A stretch of DNA of 64,000 bases, taken from contig JAPTOF010000026.1 in assembly GCA_028554755.1 (NCBI GenBank), forward strand, positions 1,798,001-1,862,000. Reading direction: 5' to 3'. The notes under the pieces were generated by a model that saw only the letters and a program-made list of their open reading frames with translations, did not search any database and was not told where the DNA came from. The translations under genes were made by a program, and so were the position numbers. This document shows, one piece after another, positions 11,866 to 21,948 of the stretch; position 1 is the stretch's first letter; the number at the start of each line of letters is the position of its first letter. The stretch is from Cordia subcordata. Lineage: Eukaryota > Streptophyta > Magnoliopsida > Boraginales > Cordiaceae.

Positions 11866-12060
11866 TCTGAGGCTTTAATACCATGAGAAATTATTAATCG
11901 TGTCATACACAAACTAGGATGCCTCATGTATATTTATACATTTTCAAGAACGTCCAATTTACATATATAACCTTAGTACTACATTATACATGATAGGTAC
12001 AAATATAAACTAATACAATCATCTTTAAGATTTCATCTTTTCTGGGTAAGTGGCAGGGAT
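11866..12060 (-). repeat. Possible copia LTR edge with primer-site relic
   Basis: The plus-strand text GGCTTTAATACCATGAG resembles the complement of the initiator-Met primer site (GGCTCTGATACCA) followed by an LTR end. This fits a minus-strand LTR starting at 11884. The far border is unclear and no coding part survives. Confidence 0.35.
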
Positions 12061-12111
12061 ATTTCTAAAGAATTGTATAAATTGGGATTTGTAATGATAA
12101 TAGTGTGAGAG

Positions 12112-12130
12112 GACCGCACAAGGTGCGGTC
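12112..12130. other. Perfect GC-rich hairpin
   Basis: GACCGCAC and GTGCGGTC form an 8-bp stem with a 3-nt AAG loop in otherwise AT-rich DNA. Such hairpins can mark transposon ends, but no CTRR terminus follows at the Helitron distance, so its origin is open. Confidence 0.6.
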
Positions 12131-12275
12131 TCTTTATGTGCCCAGTGTACCATATATTATACGGTTTTGCAGTATTTGTAAGGGTTTACAAGACACAATT
12201 TTTGTAAGGTTTTTATATCAAATAGAAAAGAATTGATAATAATATATAATAATTAATATTGTGTAGAAAATGATC

Positions 12276-12434
12276 ATTTAAAAATAATTATTAAATATAT
12301 ATAATAATTAATATAAAATAAGATGTATTTGAACATCTTTATCAAATCATGTGTAAATTTTGTATGTGATTTAAAAATAATTATTAAAGATATATAATAA
12401 TTAATATAAAATAAGATGTATTTGAACACCTTTT
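12276..12434. repeat. Direct duplication, period about 93 bp
   Basis: The text from ATTTAAAAATAATTATTAAA through AAGATGTATTTGAACA is repeated once with few changes (copies start at 12276 and 12369). There is no coding content. The flanking 12435-13680 shows no gene that I can support. Confidence 0.85.
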
Positions 12435-13684
12435 TCATCCAAAAAGGGAGAGAAATATAAAAAAATAATATGCTTGATCTAAGTGCCAAGTGCATATCAC
12501 AAGGGAAATTCAACCATTCTTATGTTAGTTTTGACAATTTGAAATTAGGTCATTGAAATTACTCTTTCATGTGTATCTGCAGATAAATAATTTCCATCTC
12601 TAAGATTTTGGCATACTCTGATATCTATCTGCAAAATAAATAAATCCAATGTGTCACCATCTTGCATTTTATTCACTAACAATTCTGAGCTTATATGTTA
12701 GATATCAAACAATTCGTTAAGTGCTTCTGCAAGTATATGAAGATTGGGTGTTTGAGCATTCTTCAATTGTCACTCCATTTTACTCGATTTTTTATATCAA
12801 TTCTTTGTCAAATCAAGTCTATAAAATTTCAATTATAAAACACGTCAAATTGAAATAAACACCAAAAGAGGGAAAATTGATCATAAATTCAGTACATTGT
12901 CATTAATTGGGACCAATAGGTATAAATGAAGACTAAATGCATATGGTTAATACAAATTATCTTATATTCTCCAATTCAGACCATAAGGCAATAATCTCGC
13001 AATCCACTCTGATTAGTACACACTTGGCATTTCTAGTCAAGTGTATATAAATATAGGTTGTCACTATGTGTGCGCCTTTATGTATGTTAGAGAAGAAAGA
13101 AACATCACAAAGAGAATTTGAAGCTTAAGAAGTACCGCATCAATTTACCACCTCATGATCTATTACATGCTTCAGAAATGAAAGTTGAGCATCAAAAGGA
13201 AACAAAAATGAAAGGAGAAAATTAAAGGGAAAGAAGAAACTGAAGAAATAAAAGTAGCATACAAAATGAAATGAGAGGCTAAACGAAAACCATCACAAAG
13301 AGGACAAAAAGAAAAGACTACATATCACTCTCTTCTCCTCTTTCAAATTTTCGATACTAAACATCAAAGTCCAGCAAATCTCCTTCAATAGTTAGAGAAG
13401 AAATTAAGAAAACATCAATCTAGAAAAAAGATCCTTGATGATTCATTTATGTTGGCCATAATCAAATACCAAGGACCAAGCAGACATAAACAATAATTAG
13501 GCTGCCAGAGCAAATGACAAGTACCATATCCCTGTCTATTAAACCGAGTATCAAACACCATGTCCAATGAGACAAGATTTAATGTCTTCACTAAGTCTGC
13601 ATCAAGTAAGAGCATAATAATCTTACAACAGGGACAGCTAAGGTATTCCAGCAAGAAGCAATTATACATGTATAAAATTCATAC

Positions 13685-13823
13685 CAGTCATCACATACTT
13701 AGGAGCAGCACAACCATAAGTGCCCATAACCCGGGTTGATATATGGGTCTCATCCCTCAGTGGTCTTGCTTTTGCAAGTCCAAAATCAGAAAGTTTGGCT
13801 ATATAATCCTTCAATCCATGAAG
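13685..13823 (-). pseudogene. Receptor-like kinase exon fragment
   Basis: The reading frame contains the kinase activation segment: [13 protein letters not shown], then [13 protein letters not shown], then AAPKYVMT. This corresponds to the DFG to APE region of plant receptor-like cytoplasmic kinases. APE has become APK, which would break the conserved salt bridge. The fragment ends at a GTATGAAT donor at the place where such genes have an intron, so it came from genomic DNA. No other kinase exon is found nearby. Confidence 0.75.
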
Positions 13824-13924
13824 AACAAGCATCAGCAATCTCGACAGAAAGACAAATGGTTACACAAAATTGAACTCAGGGAAGAAACTCTTCATCAACA
13901 AAAGATTCCAAGAATCAGTACAGT

Positions 13925-14093
13925 TGTTAGAATATTTAAGACATATATAGTTCAAGAGTTCATATTTTGGATAATATGAACATATATATATATATTTCAA
14001 GGGTTCATATTCTGTATAATTCTGTGTAGTCTATTTATAGAATTGTTAGAGTAGAATTTTATATATCTTAAACAATTGTAAAATATGAAAACC
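13925..14093. repeat. Possible fragment of a copia-type LTR
   Basis: The sequence starts TGTTAGAATATTTAAG and contains GTGTAGTCTATTTATAGA, wording common in plant copia LTRs. No clear right end or target duplication was found. Confidence 0.35.
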
Positions 14094-14111
14094 CTGGCTC
14101 GTTCAAATAAT

Positions 14112-14216
14112 TACTGTCTTCTAATTTTTGAATTAGCTCTGCATTTTTGGCCTCAGCATTTTCACAACCCTTCCTGGCCTCTTTTGCTGCCTGCTTCTCT
14201 GATTGCAGCAAAGCTT
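14112..14216 (-). pseudogene. Myosin XI coiled-coil fragment
   Basis: An open frame of about 33 codons reads LLQSEKQAAKEARKG, then NAEAKNAELIQKLED. This fits the coiled-coil tail of plant class XI myosins, where a QAA-EA-AR-NAEL-KLED pattern is typical. No motor or globular tail sequence is present. It is an isolated exon piece between the kinase fragment and the MED26-like fragment. Confidence 0.6.
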
Positions 14217-14457
14217 GCACAAATTATAGGAGTATGAGATATGTATATCCATAAAGTCTATCTTTCGAATAGTGAGATGTCAGAAAAGGGCGAGGATCAC
14301 GTCTACCAATAAGTTACTCCCACTTCATGCTAATCTTTCCACCTTAAGCAACTTTAGGGCCAACATTTACTCTTGTAAGTAAATCTAATGAATCCTCCGT
14401 TTTTAGATAAAATACCAAACCAGTGCATTATTTCAATTTAAAATTTTCTCCAATACA

Positions 14458-14769
14458 TTAATCGAAGCTACTATTAGCCTTGCTCTCTTTACTCCCACCA
14501 GCCTCAACAAATCCTCCATTCTTCCACTTGGCATCCACCTCTTCACCATCACCATTACTGTTCCTAGGAACTGCTAATTCAACTCTATCACATCCAATAC
14601 ACTTGGTGACTTTGCATGTGAATAACAACTTAGCAACATGATCTCTTCTCAATTTGAACTCTTTTGGACAATCTATAGTTGCAACCATTACTGCATGCTC
14701 AATTATATCAAATATATCTAAATTTTCACCTCTAAAATACCCTCTCCAATAATCTATGCTCTTGGCCAT
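14458..14769 (-). pseudogene. MED26-like (TFIIS N-domain family) first-exon fragment
   Basis: The 103-codon frame starts MAKSIDYWRGYFRGENLDIF and contains HAVMVATIDCPKEFKLRRD and CIGCDRVELAVP. It resembles the N-terminal exon of plant Mediator subunit 26 proteins, before their TFIIS N-terminal/LW domain. The defining LW domain is absent, and no downstream exon is seen before the myosin fragment. It is an isolated 5' piece that could still be transcribed, but not a full gene. Confidence 0.65.
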
Positions 14770-15469
14770 AATTAGAAACTACGGGGAAAAAAGATTAGTT
14801 CTTTTTATTTTTTTCCCCCCAAAAAAGGACTTAAAATGAAATTTTAATCAATACCCAGATCGAAAAATCAAGTCTTTATCAATACCTAGATATCAAAATC
14901 CAACCTTTTTGAGATTTTGATAATACCCAAAAATTGAAAAACTCAATTTTTCAACAAATTTTATTTATCACAAACAGTTTTAGAAAAAAAATAACCTTTG
15001 ACTCAAAACCTTTATAATTTTATTTTTTTAAAAAATTATGAGTTGGTTTTATTGATTATCAGAAACTGATTTGTAGCCTCTGATTAAAACCTTTTAAGAA
15101 AAAATAGATTGCTTTAAAATTCACATACAAGCAAAAAGTTTCAAAACAAAACACAGGCCCATCATCGATTAGTATATAAGCATCTCAATCCTAGTAACCG
15201 TTTTCAGTATGTGAGAGTAGATATACAAAGCCATCAAATGGTGGAAGCACGAGCTGATACAGATTGCCAACTAATACCTAGCAAAAGCACGAGATTGCCA
15301 CGTGGTTGATGGCAACAACGTGGTTTACATATGAGATTGCGACGTGACTGATGGCATTCATGGAGAGAAGCTGGCACAGACAAAAAAGAAAAGAAAAGAT
15401 CTGAAGTGTGGGAAGAAAATGGGGATCGTTTCAATCAAAGCCATGGTTGAAAAAGGCTCCAAATTGACA

Positions 15470-15562
15470 AACGACATCATTTTGGAACGAAATCCCAAAA
15501 CGACGTCATTTTAGGGCAGAATGACGTCATTTGACGTCGTTTCAACACAAAATGACGTCGCT
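15470..15562. promoter_or_regulatory. Cluster of ACGTCA (bZIP/CRE-like) motifs
   Basis: Within 93 bp there are about five ACGAC[GA]TCATTT/TGACGTC variants, some as the TGACGTCA palindrome bound by plant bZIP/TGA factors. Clusters of this kind are often found in plant retroelement leaders. The target of regulation is unknown, and the region 14770-15620 has no gene. Confidence 0.6.
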
Positions 15563-15620
15563 TTGTCAGATGAATAGCTGTGTGCTCTGGCAATTAGTAT
15601 ATATATAAAATGATGATAAA

Positions 15621-15629
15621 TTCCCAAAA
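15621..15629. repeat. MULE target-site duplication, left copy
   Basis: TTCCCAAAA. It is identical to 21890-21898, and the 9-bp length is the one expected for Mutator-like elements. Confidence 0.88.
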
Positions 15630-16935
15630 GATTAGTAGCATATTACCCCCCTGAACCTAGACAAAAGTAATTGGTCCGTAAACTTACAAAACCACCTAAT
15701 CACCCCCTTCAACTTTTGAAAAGTAAGTCAAGCGGCCCATTTTTGTAACACCATTAAAAAAATTAATGAAGTCATAAAAAGACTTCGGCCTTTGTATAAA
15801 TATATATCTAGCCCCAAATTTCCTTTTTGCCACATTCTCAAATTGTTTTACTCCTAAATTCCCCCAAATTCCTAACTTGATTCAAAACCCTAAAAATTTT
15901 CAAATCCTTAGCCTTAATCATCATTTTCCCAAATCCCTAACATAAAGTATCCCAAATCCCAAGCACTTTAAAGTCATTTTATTCTACTACAGTTTGATTT
16001 CAAGCATCATTGCCGGTGATCCCCTCTCATTTGAAGAAGTCTCCAACTTTGAAGACATCCAATCAAGTCGTGGTCCGTTCTTGCTTAGTTCGGGTAATAA
16101 AATAACCTGCCTGGCATGTTTGTCCGAAGCAAGTGGTTCTTTCTCATGCTTTATTGCCTTCCTGTTTATGTATATTTGAAACCTCCCCAACATATTTGTC
16201 CAACATGTTTAGTTTATATATGTATTGAACACTAAAATATTGAGGGCTTTTCTTGTTGTTGACAAAATTAGGGTTTTGCCTTTTGGATTTAACAAAAAAA
16301 TTAGGGTTTGTTCTCTATAATAACAAAATTAAGATTTTTTTACTTAACCTAAAAATTAAGTTTTTTTTTTTTTTGCTCTGACTTTGTTCTAAATGATTAA
16401 TTTATGCGCTGCCTGCCCTTGAGTGATGTATTTCTCGTATTTTGATGTGATGGTTGCATCTAATTTAGACTTAGATGATGGTATTTTTATGTTCTCAGCA
16501 TCTAATAGTAGTGTTGGTGATGATAATAACAACTTGCCTGATGATAATAACAACCCCATGCATGATGATAACTATGGATTGGTAAATGGATGTTGTAATT
16601 TTGAAATATAGGTAGGAGGACACTTTGAAACCGAGCCTAAACTCTGTTATGTGGGTGGTAGAAAAGAAATCTTTCCTTTGATTCCCTTGGACACTTTGAC
16701 TATTTTTTATTTCCATGAAATGTAGCAAATAGGAGGTACTTGTAACAAGATCTTTATTGATTATAGTTTGCTGTTCAAAGGTTTGGATGGAGGTTTGTTT
16801 GTTATTAACAATGATGATAATATTAGGGCATTTCAAAATAAGTTTGAGAATTCTCCATTTGTTGATTCTCCATTTGCTGATATCTATATTGTTAATGTTA
16901 TAGAAAATGTTGAAAAGGAAAATACTTGACCAAAA

Positions 16936-19014
16936 TTGCTTACTTATCACCTGCCTAATAAAGAAGTAAGAAATGAAGAAAAGGACTTAGGCATAGAGGG
17001 AAATGTAGAAGAGGATACAAGGATGAATGAACATGACAATGTCAATTTAAAGGATATAAGGATAAATGAACATGATAGTGTCAATTTAAGGATTGAATTC
17101 AATGAAAGTGATGGTTCATGCAATTTAAGCTCTAATAATGATTGCAATAGTGAATTTAGAGCAAAAAACAAACAACCAGTTAGTGGGTATGGTGAAGAAG
17201 CTTGGTACTATGATGTTGACAGTGATGAACTACATAGTTTGTATGGTTCAGATGAAAAATCAAATAGGTTTGCTATATATAATGAAAGGGTAAATATGAA
17301 AACCTTTGAAATAGAAGTAGAGACTTTATTTGTTTCAATCCATGTGTTTACCAAAGTCCTTAGAGATTGGTGTGTTAGGAAAGGAAGGGATATTATATGG
17401 GTAAAAAATGAGGCTGCAAGAGTGACTGTGAAATATAGATACCATGAGACTCATGGCTATACATGGAGATTGCATGCATCTCCTTTGCAAGATTCTACTA
17501 CATTATAGGTGAAAACTATGAGTAGTGAACACGATTGTGGGTGGAGAAATGACACAAAGCTTGCAAATTATAAGTATTTAGGGGCAGATTGGTTCCAACT
17601 ATTATGGACAATAGAAATTTGTCAACTGCTAAGTTGTAGGAGAAATTTTTTAAAAAATTTAATGTCAATGTTAGCAAATTCAAGGCAATGAAAGCAAAAT
17701 AAAGCTATTGTACTTGAAATTCATGGTGAGTCTAAAGAGCAATATGGTTAATTGTTGGATTATTATGCAACAATTAGGTTGCACAATCTAGGAAGTACTT
17801 TATTGTTGTTTGTAATAGAAGTCTTCCTAAACCAATTTTTGAGAGTATGTTTTTCTATTTGACTGCAATGAAAGATGGCTTCTTGGCTAGTTGTAGACCC
17901 ATGATTGGCTTAGATGGGTGTTTCTTAAAGTCTGAATTTAAAGGCCAATTATTGACAACCATTAGCAGGGATGAGAATGACAATATATTTCCTGTTTCTT
18001 TAGGTGTAGTCCCAATTGAAAATAGGATAGTCTTGGTTTCTTAGAGAACTTTATAATGTAATTGGATATCCAGAAGATAAGGGCTGGTTATATATTTTAG
18101 ATAGGCAAAAAGGCTTGTGTGAAATGTTTAGAAATGAGTATCCAAGTGCATATCACACATTTTGTTGTAGATATATGTATCGAAACTTCAAGCAAAAATT
18201 CCTTGGTTTGGCTTTGAAAGACTTGTTTTAGAGGGCTGCATCTACTACAAATAGAAGAGAGTTTAAGAAGTGCACGAAGAATAGAGAGAAGGCTAATCCT
18301 AAGGTGGGCAAAAAAGAGATTGCTTTTGAATGGCTTAAGAAAATTCTCGCTGAGCAATAAGCTAGATCCCATTTCCCAACACATTCCAAACGTGATGTCT
18401 TGGTGAATAACATGTGTGAGTCATTCAATAACTACAGATTGGCTGCAAGAGACAAGCCAATAATTAGTATGTTTAAGAAGATTAGAGTAAAGATAATGAG
18501 TAGGCTCGTTATGAAAAAGATGAATATAGAGAAGTATGAAGGTTCCATTTGTCTTAACATAATGAAAAAGATAAAGAAACTGAAGGAGAATGCAAAGAGA
18601 TGGTGGACTAATATGACCATGGAAGAAGAATATGAAGTGGTGTAGCACTTTTTCAAGCATGTAGTTAATTTAAACACCAGGAATTACACTTGTGGTATGT
18701 ACCAATTGAATGGAATTCCCTATACTCATGCATTGGCTTGTATAATAAAGTATAGGAAAAGAGTTGATGATTATGTTGATCCTTGTTACAATAAAGAGGT
18801 GTACATGAAGGTATATAATCATATTGTGCATCTAGTCCCTGGTCCAAATAATTATGTTGAAACTGGTATTGAGCCACTAAAGCCACCTATTGTGAACAAA
18901 AGGATTGGTAGGCCAAAGAAATCAAGGAGAAAGGGACCTACAGACCTTGGCAAAAAAAAGAATAAGGATAAAGAGGCTTGTACTAAGCCTGAGCATTTAG
19001 CCGAACTGAATTAA
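16936..19014 (+). pseudogene. MuDR-type transposase, broken by stops
   Basis: The order of parts matches MuDR transposases. An acidic N-terminus is followed by the MuDR DNA-binding region (about 17260-17570: FTKVLRDWCVRKGRDI, then TWRLHAS, then VKTMSSEHDC). The MULE catalytic core comes next (about 17847-18470: MIGLDGCFLK with the first Asp, ILDRQKGL with a second, CESFN with the Glu). A SWIM-like finger lies at 18680-18760 and an AT-hook-like GRPKKSRRK at 18910. Stops or frame breaks occur at about 17506, 17691, 18042, 18230, 18358 and 18643. Two SWIM cysteines appear replaced by Tyr (YTCGMYQ and GIPYTHALAC). It cannot make a working protein. Confidence 0.9.
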
Positions 19015-19868
19015 CCGAAAACCAAAATAATTGAAAATCGAAATTTAAAAATTTTGATAACCAAAACCGAGCCAAATTAGTTGAATAACTGAAATTTTGG
19101 AACTGATTTTTTTTTTGTTCGGTTCCGGTTAATAACCGAAATATCCAATTTTTTTTCCAGCACATGGCTTCTTTTTCCTGCTTATTTAATCTCTGCACAT
19201 GGTTTTATCTTTTCATTTGTTTTTTTCTTTTTCTAATTCATGAAGAACAACAAAACGTAGCTTTTAAGTTTTTTGATTTCGAAAAGCACAAAAAGAAAAA
19301 AAAGAAGAACATGACTTTTGTAGTTTTACGAATTACGAAAGCACAAAAAAATTAAGCCACCAAAAGAAATAGCATATTTAAATGAAATACAAAACTAAGA
19401 TATACAAGTTTGTATATTTTTAGATCTAAAAAAATAAATAAATAAACCCACAAGAAAAAATTGAGGTCGTGCCGTCACTGCCAGAAATGAGTCACCTACG
19501 ACAATGTCAAAACTGCAACTATTTGCTAATGCTCTTTACTGTCGTGCTTGGTGCTTGTTAAGAAAACTTGATGAGTGAATTTGAGTTTGACTCACAGAAA
19601 GGGAGGCGATGTCCAAAGGAGGTGGGTGTGGACTTCTTTTTGGGTGTATAAAGGGATTAATGGTTATTGATTAAGATATAAGGCCTAAGCACTAAAGAAG
19701 CATATTTTAGTTATTTCGGGTCTTAGCCAAAATATTAAAATGCTAATCGAAACCGAAACCAAACACCAAAAAAATTAAATTTCACTAACCAAAACGGAAC
19801 CAAAATACTAAATAACTGAACTGAATTATTATTTCGGTTTAGTTCTCAGTTAGTAACCGAATTATGCT
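18996..19868. mobile_element. Nested hAT-like non-autonomous insert in the MULE
   Basis: The left edge runs CTGAGCATTTAGCCGAACTG and the reverse complement of the right edge runs CTAAGCATAATTCGGTTACT. Both are followed by many CCGAA/TTCGG motifs, as in subterminal repeats of hAT relatives. The transposase frame ends in this sequence and resumes after it. The flanks ACTAAGC and TCTTAGC are only a weak match for a target duplication. A related element lies at 42462-43030. Confidence 0.5.
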
Positions 19869-19879
19869 TAGTCTTAGCT

Positions 19880-20401
19880 TCCACTTCCACTACAAAACTT
19901 GCAGTTACAAATAGAAGACAACCACTTTGGATACTCAACAATCTGTTGTAAGTTCAAGTTCAAGAAGAAGAGTTGTTGTAGGTTCAAATGCAAGAAAAAA
20001 AATTGCTGAAAGTTCAAGTGAAAGCTATTGCAGGTAGAAGTATAGGCCATCAAGTTGAAGCAGCTGCAGGTTTAAGCTATCAAGTTGAAGTTGTTGCAGG
20101 TTCAAAAAATAAAGTCGAAGCTACTGCAAGTTCAAGAAATGATGCTGCAAATGCTGCAATTTCAAGCCATGAAGCAAATGATGTTGTAGTTTCAAGACTT
20201 AGGGCAAATACTACAGCAATTTCAAGAAATGAACCAAATACTGCTACAGTTTCAACAAATGAAACTGAACGTACTGGTGGCAAGGTTTATACCAGTTTTA
20301 GGAATGATGCACTTACAAGGGGGCTTACAAAGAGGAGAAAAGTGACAGAAAGTGATGTTGTTGCTAACATTAAGAATAGGACAACAGCATGGAGACCATG
20401 A
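19880..20401 (+). pseudogene. C-terminal part of the MULE protein, repeat-rich
   Basis: The reading continues after the insert and is open from 19988 to 20401 (137 codons). It is made of diverged repeats of about 10 residues rich in Val, Ala, Ser and Asn (SRNDAANAAIS, SRNEPNTATVS, STNETERTGG) and ends in a basic segment TKRRKVTESD. Such tails are common at the ends of plant MULE proteins. The function of the repeat is unknown. Confidence 0.55.
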
Positions 20402-21788
20402 TAATTTGGGTGTTGGTTATTACAATGGATGTTTTTTGCATGGAACAATGAATGGATAGTCTTAAGTTTTTGCTGATAAAGTACATTTTTGGTATTAATG
20501 AATAGAAACAATGGTTATTAATATATTAGTTCGACTAATTTTGATTATAGGTGTGATATATTTTGGATGTGTATTTAAATGATGAGTTGGCTTGTATACA
20601 TATTTTGGACATGTATATAAAGGATGGGATGACTTGTATACATATTTAATGACAATGCTTACTCATTTATGGACATGCAAACTTAATGTCATTTATTGTA
20701 ATTGGTTACTTAGTTTCTGGTCATTTAACAGGTTTTTTATATTTTTGCTCATCTGGTTTTGTGTTGAGAACTTAGTTTCTGGACACTTGAAACCAAATGA
20801 GTATACTAAGTTAAGTTTAGTTGGTGTGACTGAAGTTATGGACACTTAGTTTCTGGGCATGCAACTTATAGTCATCTTTTACTTAGTTTTCTGGAAGGTA
20901 GAAACTAAGTATTGAAGTTCTATGCAAGAAACAAGAAAATTAAGTATTGAAGTTCCATGTAAGAAATAGAATTTATGAAGGAAACTAAAAATTTATCACA
21001 TTACATTAGCTTCCATAATTTAATAACCACAGGCTACAACAATGCATTACCAACAACACTTACAACACACTTAAATACATCAAACATCTACCTATTTGAA
21101 CAATAAAACAAACAGATTCATCAGTAACGAAGTACAGCAAACAAACACAAGCCTATCTAATTTCTACAAAATCACATCATTAATTGCATTCTCTGCTAAT
21201 CCAACTTCTTTGTCATTATTAGAGTGAAACTCATTGTCAATAAGCATAGGAGATCGAGACACAACGCTGCATTTTCATCTACAGTGAGATGCCCGGGTTC
21301 ACACCATTGAAAAAGACCACATTTGTTAAACTTGTAGACAATTTCCCGTTGATTCCAGCTCAACCTTTGTTACCACTAAATTTGAAGCTTTTTGTAGCAT
21401 TTTCGACACCTTTTGATCACATACCTCAAGTCAATTTCAAGAAGCTTTCTCTTGCTACCAGTCCTACTAAAAAAAATTAATAATGATATCACCTTCGACA
21501 TATTGGTTAAAACAAAAAATACGAAAAAGAAAATATTAATGGTAGGACTCACATTCGACAATACAAGTTTCGAAACCCTTCTTGAAATAGCTTATGCAAA
21601 ATGGGTTGGAATGATTTGAATAGATCAGGTTCAATTGCATTGGGTTGTTTTTGATAAACATCAAAGGGCAATTGCATTCAAAAATCAACTTTATTGCTGA
21701 CATATCCTACCAACATCTCAATAGGCGCGCGTGAGTATCACCTCTCGTTAAGTCTAACGATTTTTCAATGACGAGAGGACTATGAGAT
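20402..21788. other. MULE 3' internal region
   Basis: Non-coding sequence with several short direct repeats built on GGACATGTATA and CTTAGTTTCTGG. On the minus strand near 21300 a short frame reads NKCGLFQWCEPGHL, faintly like a GRF-type zinc finger, but the rest of that domain is absent. Confidence 0.5.
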
Positions 21789-21889
21789 TATTTTTCAAAA
21801 GTTGAAGGGGGTGATTAGGTGGTTTTGTAAGTTCAGGGACTTAGTGTGTACTTTTGTCTAAATTCAGGGGGGTAATATGCTAATTACTC

Positions 21890-21898
21890 TTCCCAAAA
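21890..21898. repeat. MULE target-site duplication, right copy
   Basis: TTCCCAAAA, identical to 15621-15629. Confidence 0.88.
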
Positions 21899-21948
21899 TA
21901 TGCTAAACAACATATAGTATATTACTTCATCATGCTTATGGCCAATTA

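Larger units (their letters stand above)
15630..21889 (+). mobile_element. Mutator-like element (MULE), complete but decayed
   Basis: The 6.26-kb element is bounded by inverted termini of about 98 bp (15630-15727 and 21789-21889). Both start GA and share AGCATATTACCCCCCTGAA, AGACAAAAGTA and ACCACCTAATCACCCCCTTC. A perfect 9-bp duplication, TTCCCAAAA, lies outside both ends. The element encodes a mutated MuDR-type transposase on the plus strand and contains a nested, probably hAT-like insert at about 18996-19868. A TATAAATATATA box at about 15796 is a candidate element promoter. Borders, duplication and transposase together make the class certain; the many stops make it inactive on its own. 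Confidence 0.93.

Noticed and set aside
15234..15434. 66-codon minus-strand frame beside the MULE
   Set aside because: No recognisable domain, no splice or promoter context; chance frame.
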